Below are positions 47,801 to 63,094 of a DNA stretch of 64,000 nt, piece by piece. The position numbers were made by a program, and so were the translations under genes. Origin of the DNA: Ascaris suum (taxonomy: Eukaryota > Nematoda > Chromadorea > Rhabditida > Ascarididae); contig CM024183.1 in assembly GCA_013433145.1 (NCBI GenBank), positions 434,001 through 498,000 on the forward strand, in the 5' to 3' direction. Position 1 is the stretch's first letter. Each line of letters begins with the position of its first letter. Below the pieces are notes generated by a model. It was not told where the DNA came from. It made no database searches and worked only from the letters and a program-made list of their open reading frames with translations.

Positions 47801-48241
47801 TGGCTTTTATTATCGTATTCGGACAGCATTAGCATAGTGGATCACATCCACGAAGAATTTTGGTGCACGGTAGACATGACATACCTCAATTTTAGAATGG
47901 ATAATATGGCCCACTATGCTTGTTCACTTATCGTCGAACGAAAAAGCAGATAGGAAGTTCAATTTATTTCATGGCTTATCGACTGCACCAAAACCATTGA
48001 CGGCATAAAATCCAGACTAGACCGGATTTCACTCGTCGGTGGAGTTCGTAACGACAGGTGGCTAATAATTTTAGAAAAAAACTTGAAAAAGCACTTAAGC
48101 TTATTCTACCATATGAGACGTTGCATATATCATTCAATTAAGCCACTATGCAATTCTGGTGTAAACACGGCATATAAACGGTGTACTGGGGATCTGGTGG
48201 GAAGGAGGGTCGGGTCGTATAACCAACAGTATGCAGTGTAG
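47801..48241 (+). pseudogene. Protein-like frame with one in-frame TAG, unknown origin
   Basis: After an acceptor TTTTCACAG the frame runs 147 codons to TAG at 48239, broken only by TAG at 47951. Both halves look like protein: before the stop HEEFWCTVDMTYLNF, after it QFISWLIDCTKTIDGIK and RISLVGGVRNDR. The region is distinctly richer in G+C than the flanks. A donor (GACAG|GTGGCT, near 48058) could end an exon starting at an AGATAG acceptor after the stop. No family recognised; it could be a decayed gene or chance. Confidence 0.3.
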
Positions 48242-50029
48242 GTCTTCATTGATGCACAATCGACGTGATCAAGAAATACTAATTTACAGCGACTACAAAC
48301 TTGCAAAATACTGTAAATATGGCTTTAGAAGTTAAAAGTTTACTGCAATAAATGCACCGTATCACATAGGAGAGCGGTATCGATGACAAATTATTTATAC
48401 CGTTTAATGAGATGCAATAATTGAAAGAAGGCGACTATGCAATACAACCTGTGAAGAACTATCTTTGCACCTGTATCACCTTTAATTTAAAAAATTTTTT
48501 TTTTCTAAAATTTCAGCAAAATTTTTTTTTCTTCACATTAGACCAATATTTTATCAAAAACGATGAAAATGAATAACATTTTTTTTATTTTAGAAATTAT
48601 CGAAAAAATTATTTCTATGCATTTTCAGAGATGTTACCCAATAGAGCAACCTGATAAAGCTTGCAGTGATCCGCTTCCTTCATGCATGCATCGAAAATAG
48701 AAGCACACCTGCACAGGTGAAATCCTAATAGGAGATAATCAAATTCAACTATCATAATATAGATCGAAACATCTCAAAATACAGGTACGTATTATTTAAT
48801 GAATTTCGTATAGTTTTTGAAAATTATTCAAATTGGTTTATTAAATATCTACCTTTTCCCAACTATACTTTTCTTGAAACGCAAAATACTTTTTTATATA
48901 TATTATGGAATGACTAATGAGAAGAAATTTATTATTTTAGAATGCTTCGAACATACTAAAACACCTATAGATCGAGCAAAATGAAAAACAACACCTGTAT
49001 ATGGATTAGACACCTATCAGGTAGACGAAAATAAAATATTGAATAAATTTAGATCGTTTGCCGCAATGAAATCAATTTATTATTGTTAACACCATAGTAT
49101 GAAAATGACTAAAGCGATATTCTTTAATCAATGATAGATTGATCGCAAAGAAAAAGTGCTCATTTTTTCGATTGCACACAAAAATGATTTCATAGACGAC
49201 AATAGGCTAAGCACTACGAACATAAGACAAATCAATTTGAAAAAAAAAAAAAAAAAAAACGGCCATTAGATGATTATTCAATTCTAAAAATGAGAATTTT
49301 TTTCATTGTGGAGTTTTTTTTTTTTTTTTTTTTTTTTGGCGAATATTTATAAATATATTATTGACATATGCCATTGTTTGCATTTATTTTTCTTTAGCGA
49401 TCATTTAGCTAATAATTAGCTAATTTTCTTTTTTTTTTTTTTTCTAAAAATATGCCATTAATTGTTTGGGAAAATTTTTATGATGATATTTGTATGAAAT
49501 AAAAAAAAAAATTTTTTTTTTGCCGTAAATAATTTTCATATATTTTATTATTTATGCGGTTTTTTTTTTTTTTTTTTTGATGGAAAGTTTCGAAATATGG
49601 TTATTGCTATCAAGGATCTCTGTACTCACAAAAAAAAGCACTCAACTACTTCGAGTTGCTATAACTTTTTCTTATAAGAGATGATTAGGGTATATTAAGC
49701 CGGAAAAGAATGCATGTAATGATTTAAGTGAGAGCTGAACCATCCCCTGCCCATATCTTTTGCTCCTCTACTCGTTCCTTTCCCCCTTCCTCACTCATCC
49801 AAAACTTTCATGTAATATTTGCAAATGATCAAGAATAGCTATCAGTGTTGACGCTTCATAAATATATTCCATCCATGGAACAAATAAACATTAAATTATA
49901 TCGATTTAGTTCTACGAGTGCATTCACTCATCGAATTGCAGTAATCGGTTAGGGAAGTTGATCAATATAATTGCTAGAAGGGCAAATCTATAAATATAGA
50001 ACTTATTACGTAAAAATGTCGATGCATTC
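48242..50029. other. A+T-rich, no gene seen
   Basis: Long A and T runs (for example 49240-49260, 49316-49337, 49560-49578) and no supported frame. Confidence 0.7.
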
Positions 50030-50518
50030 GGCAGCCGGCTGGATGCTAATGAATGTAAATACGACTCACGCTCACTCAATGAACGCTTACATTTGGACTA
50101 CCAAGGCGTATAATTTAGAAACGTGATGGAATGGTTTCCCTACCCGGAATCATTTCCCATAGGAATTTCGCACTTATCAGAATTGGGTAGAATGAGGCAT
50201 TCAGGCGAATAATACATCGATAAGTCTTACTTTTCGTTCACTTCAAAGCATGTAAGACAGTGTGACCGACGAATAGATAGGATTTATTTGAATGCTACTT
50301 CGTTGTGGGACGTTCCTATATTCGGTCGTTTGTATTCGATCATTCGATCGTTCATACAGTGGTGTTTTTGTTGTTGTTTTTTGCACAGATTGTCGGTTAG
50401 TAGGAGCGCAAAAATGAAGGGGAATTTTTTTTTAAAAATTGAAATTAACCACTTTGATATTTTTCCTTCTACTCGTTATATGAATGATTTGTATTTTTAT
50501 CATTCTATACTTTATTAA
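50030..50518 (+). pseudogene. Protein-like frame with two stops, unknown origin
   Basis: One frame stays protein-like for about 160 codons with only two TAA stops (near 50111 and 50210). Pieces include GSRLDANECKYDSRSLNERL, NVMEWFPYPESFPIGISHL and, in the last open part, LWDVPIFGRLYSIIRSF. G+C is above background. No domain recognised. Listed as a possible decayed gene, with chance as the alternative. Confidence 0.22.
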
Positions 50519-53000
50519 TTCTTTTTAATTCTTTTTAATTTTTTAATTTTTTAAATTCTATACTTTATTAATTTTTTTTTTCTAAATTTAATTTTTATTT
50601 TCTAATTTTTCAACCCCAAAATTTTTATCACCTCTTAATTTTCATAATTTATACATTTAAATATATTAGGTAATGAATTAACAGATGTATACGATCTGCG
50701 CCATAAGATTTGAATATATTTGAATATATTCAGCGCGTTATCTTCTCACTTAATATGCAAATGTTTTTCTGTTCGATTTTTCCTTGAATAACCGTTTATC
50801 ATCGATCACATATAAATTTTCACTTTATATTTTATTTCTTCATGATTCTATTCTATTTATCGTTCGATGATCCATTCCATTGCAGCGTTATGATTGGTAA
50901 AATTTTCATCGCTAAAGAAAAATGCGAACCATTTTGAAAATTATCTCTTCAACCTAGTCTAAAAAGTTCACACAGGCGAAATGGGTCCCCCCAATTTCAG
51001 GTCATTGTTTAGGTCTTTAAAATCAGGACACTCTAATTTTATCCCATTATTCGTTTCGTGCAGTTTTACATTCACCCCATGCCTCGTTATTAGTAACTTT
51101 TTTTTGGAAATCATATCAGTGGAGTATGCTTTTTTTTTTCTAATTTTCAATTGTTTTATATCCATTTTTTTGCCATAGTAATTTTGTCTTATACAACGCA
51201 GCAATGTTCACAACACAATCAGCCTGCTAGTATACATACATTACACTATTATGATTCTTGCCTTTTTTTAATGAAAATAATTCCAGGAAAGTGCGTTTTT
51301 TTTTCGCCGTAGATGGTTCCATTTGTCCATTTTTTCTAATTGCAATCTGGCGCCATATCAGGATTTAATACTATTATTTAGACTTTTTATTGCATGAGGT
51401 TCTATCCGCCTGTTCATCTATATACGTATCGGAGGGGGGGGGGGGACGGAGGGGAGAGAGGAGGGGACAACTAGATAATAAAATCGAACATTACGTTGCT
51501 ATATAATAACAAAGTATGACTTTTAAAGGTACTTAAAATACTCTCAATGCATTGCTAAGAAATTCGGCCTCAAATACGATGTGAAACAATTATCGAATAG
51601 TTTGTTTAGGTTAGGAATAATGGGAAATTAAATAAAACCTTTTCAAAATATCAAAAGCATATCTCAATAGGCTATAACCTAGAAAGGTTTCTTTCATTTT
51701 TCAAGTTGTGATGTGCGGTATTATTATAAAATTATTTATGCATATTAAAATCATTTGTGATATTGAATAGAGTAAGATAAGGAAGTTTAAATTCTCTCAT
51801 CAAAATATCACGCTATATTAGAATTTACTTTTGTTGCTGTGAAAAAAAAAAAAAAAAGCGCTTCAAATCCTCGCATAAATTCCACATTCATCCTATAAAA
51901 CAATAAACTCATAAAAGTGACTTCTCAATTTCGAGATAAATCCACATCGTATATTTATGCCTCTCAATAAGTGAACCTAAAATTAGGCAAAATTTTCACT
52001 TTTTTTTTGCAAAGATATTTCAAAATATTCTCTATTTGCTTAGAGAAATGAATCGTTTGCATTAATTTAATTTCAAATAAAAAAATGATTCTAAACGTAA
52101 CTTGTAAAATTGAGTTCCTTAAAAATAATATAACCGTTATACGTTGAAAAAAAAAATGTCGTACTTCTGTCTTTCATATTATTATGGTTGTGCAAAGAGT
52201 TTCAATATCTGATCTAAAATATGTCACCGATATTTCCATGATTTCTTTCTATTTTTTTTTCCTTACATTGAATCATCTCAGATCCTCTCTGCTCGTGGAA
52301 TTCTGGACTTTTATAACAATCGCGTTAGGAGTCTTTAAAATGTTGTAATCATATCAACTTCTTGATGATATATGCGTATATTGTGCTTTCTAGTTTAAAA
52401 AAAAAAAAATCTTCATTATGGAATGCGAAATAGAAAATGCAATAGCATTAGAATCTGTGTAAATGAAAAATTAAACAATTTCGTTAAGCTTAATGCCCGT
52501 TAATTGCTAAGCTTTAAATGGCTCTCTTTTTTTTTTAATATGAAAATCCCTTTGAGAATCATTTTCTACTAAGTCTTATTCTTGTTTTAAATTCCTTACT
52601 TAAAGAGAATAATAGTAATTAATTGAAATTCGAAAAAATAATACTTGATAGTATGAAAGATTATCGAGAAATTTAAAGTACTAAAACGAGGAATTAACCT
52701 CTGGGTAAATATTAGAGGAATAGATGAGTAAATAAAACATTGCAACAACCCTAAGATAGACTTACAATAACTTTCTCTGTTCTGAAACAGGAATAGAATT
52801 TGACAATAGAGATTGCAAGAAACGATAAATTATTAGCACATAAAGAGATGAAGTATTTACATATGAAATTAAAAAAAAAATATGATGCTAAGCTAATATT
52901 TTTTTTTCGGCATTTTAATTTATCGGCTTAAAATTTGAGAGGAAATAAGTTAGAATGATAATGTTAATTTAAGCTTTCTGATTTCTGGATGCTAAACATT
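50519..53000. other. A+T-rich, low complexity, no gene seen
   Basis: TTAATTCTTTT-type low-complexity DNA near 50520-50620, a G run at 51434-51445, and otherwise random A+T-rich sequence with no frame that looks like protein. Confidence 0.7.
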
Positions 53001-53179
53001 CACTCATATTTTTATTGCTTAAGGAGATGCTATAATTAATTTTTGCCGGCATATAGGCATCGTTAACGCATTTTTCTTAGCTTTTTTGTCTTTTTTTTTT
53101 GGTCGTGAACATTTGACACAACGACGTCTAAGCACCTGCTTTGAGAATCGAGCAATGACACACTCAGGCGTCGTTTTGC

Positions 53180-53457
53180 TCAGACATTGATGCATTCTGA
53201 CGTCCATAGAGGTTTCGACGAATGGTGCTGGAAACGAGTAGGAATCACCATTTGCATTGATGGGATCACATAGCGTTGACTGTCATCGAAGCAAGGAATG
53301 CCTTTTTGGGGGGAAGGAGGAGGGGCGGGGAGGGGAGAAAAATGTGGTTCTTGGTGAGTCTCATTTGGCAACATGTCAGTAGTAAGTGTGTTTTGAATTT
53401 GGATGATAGTGACCGAAGAGAACTCATCGTCAAGTCGAATAAATCGCCTTGAAAGAT
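53180..53457 (-). CDS. Candidate terminal exon, unknown minus-strand gene
   Basis: Acceptor ATATATTTCAG, then about 92 open codons ending in TGA. The protein is hydrophilic with a proline-rich middle (SPLPAPPPSPQ) flanked by ordinary sequence (RRFIRLDDEFSSVTIIQIQN; CFDDSQRYVIPSMQM). AATAAA lies about 165 bases after the stop. No family recognised. Other frames across the purine-rich stretch are also open, so the reading is tentative. Confidence 0.35.
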
Positions 53458-55578
<2,121 letters not shown>

Positions 55579-55730
55579 AGAATACCTCTTCATTATGTGC
55601 ACCATATTTGTAACGGCCCCTCATTCCCTTCTCCCTCCAGAATACTTTTTCGTTGTGTGCGCGATATTTGTTACGGCTCCCTTCCATCCTTCCTCCAGAA
55701 TATCTTTTCATTCTGTGCACCTTATTTGTA

Positions 55731-55759
<29 letters not shown>
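55579..55759. repeat. Tandem repeat, ~60-bp unit, ending in a 29-base C run
   Basis: The unit TTCATTATGTGCACCATATT, TGTAACGGCCCC, then a CT-rich part and CTCCAGAATA recurs about 2.5 times (55590, 55650, 55710), with variants TGTGTGCGCGATATTTGTTACGG and CTGTGCACCTTATTTGTA. The last copy runs into C29 at 55731-55759. Confidence 0.85.
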
Positions 55760-55762
<3 letters not shown>

Positions 55763-58090
55763 TCGCTTAATTCTATCCGCTCATTTCCTCCACTGAATGC
55801 CACATCACGAACAGATGTCTTCTAAAACCGTAAAATTACTTGGGTGACGAACACTCGGAGTTTTGATTGTGAATGGCTGCCGTATTGATCACATCATTTA
55901 TTTGCATAGAATTTCATAGAGCGTGTGCAATAATTGAACTAAGTGAATATTCAATAATAAGTCATACGCTATCCTCTGCATGACATATGCTCTCCACTGA
56001 TATTATTTATTAGCAAATAAATACTTTCAAATACAGATAAAGGCGAACACCAATTCGATGCTATTGAATTTCATGAAAATTTATTTACGATTGATAAAGT
56101 GTTAAATTTTTTGAAATACTTTTTTTTTTAATTTTTATCTTTTGCATTTTCTATATGCTGTTTAAAGATTCTCGTTTAATTCAAAAATTTTTAATGATTC
56201 AATAAATCTGAATGTTTTTTTTAAAGCTTTATCGATGCATTCAAATATTTTATAAGACTTAAATTCAAATTGCATAATTGAAGAAAAATTTATTAACGCA
56301 AAATACAATAGTTTCTTTTAGTTTGAGAGTTCTATTCTTCAAAACAATTGTTCTCCACCCGAAGAAACTATGCCTTACTAAAGAGAGACGAAATTAGAGG
56401 GGTTTCAATAGAAATATACAATATTGAGATCACCAAGTTGCCAATCAAGACTCTTTAAACAGTCTAGTTAATGCAGTGCTAGGCACCATCGAAACGTTGT
56501 GAAGCCGATATTTCTCACCCTCCGAAATGAAATTTTTCAAAGAATGGAAATAAAATTTCGAAAGATATATGTGAATGAAAAAATTTTCAAGCAAATTAAA
56601 GTATTATATTTTTACAAGCTGAATTTCGATCTAGTCTGATTCAATTTGACTGTGAGTAAATTTTTCAATAGTAAATGCACTCTACCTCTTTCTCTCACTC
56701 TTTGGCGTCGTTTAGGTGATACAAATAAAATCAACTCTAGAAAAAGTAGGACGTAAGATATGATTATATCAATCATATGAGAAAAAAAAAACGGGAATTA
56801 AATGGATAGATATTTTTCAAAAATTTCTTCTCATATATTGTTGATAAATGAACAAAATCAATTTTTTCTATTATCGATCTATATCAATATAGTGGTATAA
56901 TATTTCTATTTGTTATTCATCTACTCGTATGAAAATATTCAATTTGCTATAGCCGATTCAATATTCAATTGGTGAGTAGGCAATTTTCATTCAAACTATA
57001 TTATTCCCTTGTGAATTGAGGAAATTATTTTCTCGCCTAAATTACACCTTATACTATTCGTTATTTCACTTGCTATTGATCTGATAAGTTTTTGAAACGA
57101 TTAACAACATAATGATTGCGCTATAAATGATGATGATTAATGTGTGTGTGTATGTGTGTGCTTTTTTTTGTTGTTGGTTATAACGAATATTTAAATTTTT
57201 ATGAAGGAAAAAAATTTTTTTTTGCAGTATTGGTTAAATAGGTTTTCTTATGTTAACATGGGAGATTAGTCGTTGAAATTTTCCAATGGTTAGGTCTTAG
57301 AGAGGTATATATGTGCATCCCCAGGACTGACTTACGAGTAATACCTTTGACATTCTTATTACATTAGAAAATACATCTATAATTTAGTCAACGTAAATTA
57401 GTTCCCTTTGCGATCACATGCGATCGGAAGCGATAGTGGCATATTTTGTAACGTTTGAATTGCGGCAAGCAAGTTGTTGAATTTGAAAAGCTCTAAATAT
57501 TGAAAAGGTTTTCGATGTTTTGTGCAAATGAATTGAAGCATAACGATCTCGAATTATATAAAATTGACATACCTTCGTGTTAGGTTTATTTTCCCGAATG
57601 TTTCTAAAACTTAACATATAATTGATATCATAGTAATTACTAGTATTTGTCGTCGATAAAATTAGCATAAATTAACTTAGCGTAATTGATGAAACCACTA
57701 ACATATTATTCTATATGCTGAAGAAAAACAATTTTTAAAAAAAATCATCAACGTAGAGTAAAATAATCATATCGATGCTCGTCATAGTGAATCGAAGCAT
57801 TGCTAATGAATATTTTCTCGATCATTTTTTTTTCTATGTTTAACTATTTGAACGATCATGAACTTGTGTAACTTCCGAGGTGAACATTTCAGGATGCATC
57901 ATAAAAATATATTGTAATCGGATTATGCGTCATTATAATCAACTCTAATTTTTTCGCATAGATAATTTCATTTTTTCCGGTTTTTCTATTTAATTTCTCA
58001 AAGAAGATGATGAATTGTGTTAAAATTTATGAGCATTGAATATTTCGCAAGAAAATTTTTATCGAAAATATCACAAATAAAATGATTGAT
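55760..58090. other. A+T-rich, no gene seen
   Basis: No supported coding sequence. A short GT repeat occurs at 57139-57162. Confidence 0.65.
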
Positions 58091-58160
58091 TTTCATTTCA
58101 AGTTCTAATCGATTCAAAATTTTCATTTCAAGTTCTAATCGATTCAAAAATTTCATTTCA
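58091..58160. repeat. 30-bp tandem repeat, 2.3 copies, near-perfect
   Basis: TTTCATTTCAAGTTCTAATC plus GATTCAAAAT is repeated at 58091-58120 and 58121-58150 with one base change, and the first ten bases recur at 58151. Confidence 0.95.
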
Positions 58161-58319
58161 ATTTCATTTCAGTAGTCTTAAACGATTATTTTGCTCCTAA
58201 ACATTTATCTTATACAAACGAAGACAATTTTATTTTACAATATAGTAGCTTCCTCTAATGAGCTTCTTTTTTTTTTTCGAAGCTTTTATGCGCTCATATA
58301 TATTTACATTCATGAAGTG

Positions 58320-58545
58320 CGTTTGTGCGTTATGGCAACACAGTCCCTCAGTAATTATGTGTGTTTGTGCGTATGTGTGCGTATGTGCACGGATATATTC
58401 GCATTTATTCCTGTTAATTAATGGACAAGTTTGTGTACGTGCATGTGAATGTACCCTCATGCGCGCGTCTTCGTACGTGTGGGAGGTGTGTGCACTTGTG
58501 TGTTTACCCATGTGTAGATATGTGCTTGTGTGGGATGAGTGTGTT
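58320..58545. repeat. GT/GTGCG-rich imperfect repeat
   Basis: A stretch dominated by TGTGTG, TGTGCG and TGTGCA units. It produces a 138-codon minus-strand frame rich in His, Thr and Arg and a plus-strand frame rich in Cys and Val, both judged artefacts. Confidence 0.8.
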
Positions 58546-58593
58546 TTTCTCGTTCTCCGATAATTTCGAGCCCATCTGCGACTAAAGCTAGGT

Positions 58594-58868
58594 TTGTGAG
58601 ACTGATTGGAGCTTACAATCAAAGGCCGGCCCACCTCTTTTATCAACCAATATTCAAGCGTCTATTTTTTCTGAACGACCATCTTTTACCAGTAGTTAAT
58701 ACGAAAACGAATTATAAGCAGCTAGAAGCGCCTAAAAATTCCTGTAAATTTGATGTCCTGTCGGGTGGTTTTTTTAACCTGTCGAAAACAAAAAGCAAAC
58801 ATTTTGTAGAAGATCTATGCTCTTTGTCAAAGGTATTAGGAGAGGAATGCAAAAGGACCATATTGTAG
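58594..58868 (+). CDS. Candidate exon, unknown gene
   Basis: After an acceptor-like AAAGCTAG the frame is open for about 90 codons; it may end at donor AAG|GTATTA near 58832 or at TAG at 58866. Translation is protein-like (FVRLIGAYNQRPAHLFYQ, KNSCKFDVLSGGFFNLSK) with no repeat character, although it starts beside the GT-rich repeat. G+C is above background. No family recognised. Confidence 0.33.
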
Positions 58869-61800
58869 CTGCTCATTTTGTATGTCTGCTCATTTTGTAT
58901 GTCTCTTGATTTGTCTGATTTCGTTCAGGTAGGTTTCGTTCCCTCACCTAAGTGATATTTAATCAAGCGCTTCATTTTCCTAGTCTATAGGTAGATGAGT
59001 AAAAAAAAAATGATTTGAAAGCAGAGATCAGCATCAGCTAGATAAAGCCATATAGGGAATTTGCTAACAATGAACAACGATCACCTAATAGGAATAAAAA
59101 TTGTGCGATTTAAATAATAGCTTATGATTGACTAAAGCTCCAGTAGAAACAAATGACCACTTGTAGAACGAATGAATTTTGTCTTACAGTCTTTTATTTA
59201 TTTTTTTCTGTGATAAATCACATTTAAATTACACCTATCGCAGGTGCCTAGACCTTTATGATGTTCATATACACCTATATTCAGTTGAAGCCTAATGATG
59301 AAGAACGGCTTTACTAAGCCGAATACCCTCAGCTATCTTTATGACTGAGTTTTCTTAGTTCATGTGTCAATGTGTGAAGAATTCCCAACCTTAAAAGAAA
59401 ACATAACTACAATAACAAATCAATCAATAATTTATTTTTGAAATCGTTGAAAATATATACAGTATGATGTATTTCGAATCAAAAATAAGATGATAGATAA
59501 GTAACGATGCCAAAAGATTCCTCAAAAAAATTTTAGGAGAAAGCGAAAAAAAAATTTGATGAATATCAAAAATATTCAGTTAGTAAATTTTGCACTTTGT
59601 CGAGGAAAAAAAATTCACTGATATTTAAATAGGACAATACCAAAAATATGCGAATGTTTGAGGTAAATTCAAGAATTTCAAAGATGACGAAATTTTCTAA
59701 AAATTTTTCGACGAAGAAAAAAAGAAAAAAAAAAGCCAAAAATAATATTTGAGAGGATTTTCAACTGCACTTATAGGATCGATCAATCCATACTTTTTAG
59801 ACTGGCCACTCATCGAGTAATAAGGATTTCATCATTTAGGATTTTCGATTTTGCAAGCGAAATAATGGAAATTTATTCACCATTCGGATCGACTGCTCTA
59901 GAACCGATAGCCAAAAGTTGAAGAAATATATGATAAGCAAGCGCAACGTTTTCTATTGACGCTTTAAACTTAGTCTCAAATATTGTTTTTTTTTAATATT
60001 GTCTAATTTGGATAGATAGCTCTAGTATCCCAACCAAATATCGCAAATTCGTATTGCAATAAAAAATTAAAGAGAATGAAATTCAATCGTTCCAAAATAA
60101 GCGCATTTCATACTCATTTCGACGGAAGCTATTTTTTTATAATTGATTATGAAGAAAAAATTATCTATATTTACATATTTTACCTAAACCTATATTTTAT
60201 CGTTTTTTAAGGTTTTCTAAAATGTGTTTCGAAAACCTAAAATCACCTCCAATTCTGAAATGATTGTCTGAAATTTAACAAAATAATCGAGGGCATTTTT
60301 TCGCTTATAGGAATAAAAAAAAAATTTTTTTTTTCGTTTTCTCACTAATTGAGATTTCCCCTACAGCGTAAAGAATAGAGATTATCAAAGGTTATAGAAC
60401 AAAAAAAAAAACTAAATTAAATCATAATGCGAAAATTATCCATGCTCGATGTCAAGAAAAATTGTATATTCCGATATAATAAAAAAAAAATTCGTAATTG
60501 AGAAGACATTAATATTTATATATTAATATTTTTAATTAATATTTTTTATCTATAGTTATATTAATGTCGGATTTTAGAGGTTTTATCAATCACGTTCTTA
60601 GATAGTCATTAATTTTTTGCCGAACGTTTAATAACATCGTTGCGAAGCTAATTGTGCGCTTTTTTTTTCGCGTTAATGAACTCTCAATAGCTGTCTATCG
60701 TCTATTCTTTTTCATCACGCTTGATTTACCTCAATCAAATGCCATTGCCTAAACAGTATTGTAATTTTTTTTCTAAATGCTTGAAAATTTGCAAAAAAAA
60801 ATCCTTAATTTCTAAAGAATAAAAAAAAAACGAATTTTTCAATCATTATTTGATAAATCAAGAATTATGAGATTTTCTATTAATTTTTTCAATAATATAT
60901 TATTAATTTTTTATTTTTAACAATCTATGAAAAAAAAGTTTTCCAATTTATCTAAAGGCATCAAAATATTTCTTTTTTTTCTTTTCATTGTCTTATAGGA
61001 TAAAACGATTTCTCATGGAAAAAGTTTAAAATTGAGCTCTTCTTCTCCTAGATAGAACAAAAGGAATTTTCAGCGTTTATTTATAGCCTCTAATTTCTAA
61101 AAATAAACGATAATGTTGTTAAATATATGTACATAACATTAATAGTATTTAACGCTTTATTCATTCAATAAATCATCTTTTACTTTAAACAGAGCAATAA
61201 TTGTCTTTTATACTTAAATTTTTTACTCGAATATTTGAATGGATTTTTTTGCATTTGGAAATTTTCACAATATTTCAAAAATCCATCAAAAATTATAGAA
61301 AATAAATTATAGAAAATTTTTTCATTGATTCAAAAAATAATTTCAAAATCAATAATTTTAGAATTTTAGAATCGAATTATTTGAATTCATTTGAGCTCAA
61401 ATTATTTACGAAAAAAAAAGAGATTTCTTTATGCTTGATTGCTTACAATAGGCGTAAAATTCACCCAAAAAATGAAAGAATATTTCATTGATTGTTTTTC
61501 ATTTCGTCGTAGTTTCCACTTCACGCATTTCTTGAAATCATTCTTCGCTTTTTTTTTTTGCAATTCATAGAAAAATATTCGAGCAAAATCATTGAGGTTG
61601 AACTTAATTTTTATCATCTTCAGGTCAATTTGAACTCACTTTCATAAGAATTAATATCGGATTCAAAACGGATCCCATTACCTGTCCAATTTGTCCCTAA
61701 AACTTATCGAACCTGTCACTAAAACCTTAAATTATTTCTTCTCGATTTCGAAAAGCTTAAATTTTACGCTCTCAATTAATGGACTGTTCCTCGTACTATT

Positions 61801-62959
61801 TTTTTCACTTTCATAAAATTTCTTAATTTTCCATTTGTTATGTCTTTGCGCTTGTCCGTATATACATTTGTCACTCTGTTCGATAGTCTCAAATTCTATC
61901 CGCTGTGCCACCAATCATATAGTCTCCATACTTAGCAGATATGATTTGCATCATAGCTTCACCTGATAGGTAATAGTTCACCTTGTTTTCTTACTCTTGA
62001 GAAGACTTATAAAGCTGTAAAGTGGGGAAAAATTTACATGCATTTTAAATTGTTCACTTTTTCATTTCGTATTAATTGAACAACTAAACAGCCGAATATT
62101 TTTGGTCGCACATTTGCATAGATGGTCGGATTAGTTAAATCAAAAGAAGCATATCTTTTGCATATCTAATCTTTTATTATATTCCTGTTAAAATGATTGA
62201 TCAAATGAATTAGTGCATAACGTTGTAGCTGCTCTAGTGCTTCTCTCTAATTGTTTTATTTCCGTTTAACTTATTGTATTTTTCATGCCTTTTAATTTTT
62301 CAGCTATTTTTTCCAGGTTTCATAATTTTCTTCCGCTAATAAAATTTTTTCGTAACTTTATTAGAAGCATTAATTATAATCATGAATTTTATCTGTCTAG
62401 ATCGAAACCGAATAAATCCTTTCTATGTTGTTGAAATTTGAGAGTATACGATATCGATATTTATAGTGGGTAGTAAAAATCCCTTTGAGAGATTAAATGT
62501 TTTCATGTTGATTTTCCATATCGGGCGAGGATATATTTCTTTCGCATTCAATAAAAACATCTTCAAATATTTTCGAAATTGAATTTGAATGAGGAGAGAG
62601 ACGGATTCATCGAAATGATAGTGCTTATAATTTATTCAGCGCTAGAGATCTATGAAAATTGTTCGTCAATGCATCTCTTGTATTTTTGCCTATCTCGATA
62701 ACATAGCAATGAATGTGGCAAAAAGCTTTGTTTGCGAATCAATCTTTAAAAGCCAAATTAATATAATACAAATATTCGGACCACATGCAGGTTAAAAAAA
62801 AATATTTATTTTTGCTCAATTTCGAAGTGATTTTGAGGTCTATTCGATCTTCAAAATCACAAATTAATAATATTGGGATTCCTTTCTAAGAAAAAAAAAA
62901 CAACTATGAATCACAAAATATAATAGTCCATCAACTGAAAATCTATAGACGTTAAGGAT
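58869..62959. other. Very A+T-rich, no gene seen
   Basis: A 17-base direct duplication (GCTCATTTTGTATGTCT) starts at 58871. The rest is A/T runs and short frames without protein character, including minus-strand frames at 61429-61617 and 61732-61914. Confidence 0.65.
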
Positions 62960-63094
62960 ATGTTAGTGACAACTTTCTTTATAATTTGGTGCAATAACCT
63001 CCTTAACGCTAGCGAGCAGCCGCTCGAAATTCTCGACGAAAGGGCGGCAGCTATCCAAGCGCTTACACAGGATTGTCGGGTTGTTGTTGTCGAA
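62960..63094 (+). CDS. Candidate first exon of a secreted or membrane protein
   Basis: ATG at 62960 opens 45 codons ending in phase 0 at a perfect donor, GAA|GTGAGT. The first residues (MLVTTFFIIWCNNLLNASEQ) form a good signal peptide with likely cleavage near Ala17, followed by a polar, helix-prone stretch (PLEILDERAAAIQALTQDCR). The exon is much richer in G+C than its surroundings. Later exons would lie in the last 900 bases or beyond the window. Family not recognised. Confidence 0.5.

Noticed and set aside
58230..58646. 138-codon minus-strand frame rich in His, Thr and Arg
   Set aside because: It is the translation of the GT/GTGCG repeat read on the other strand; its composition is explained entirely by the repeat.
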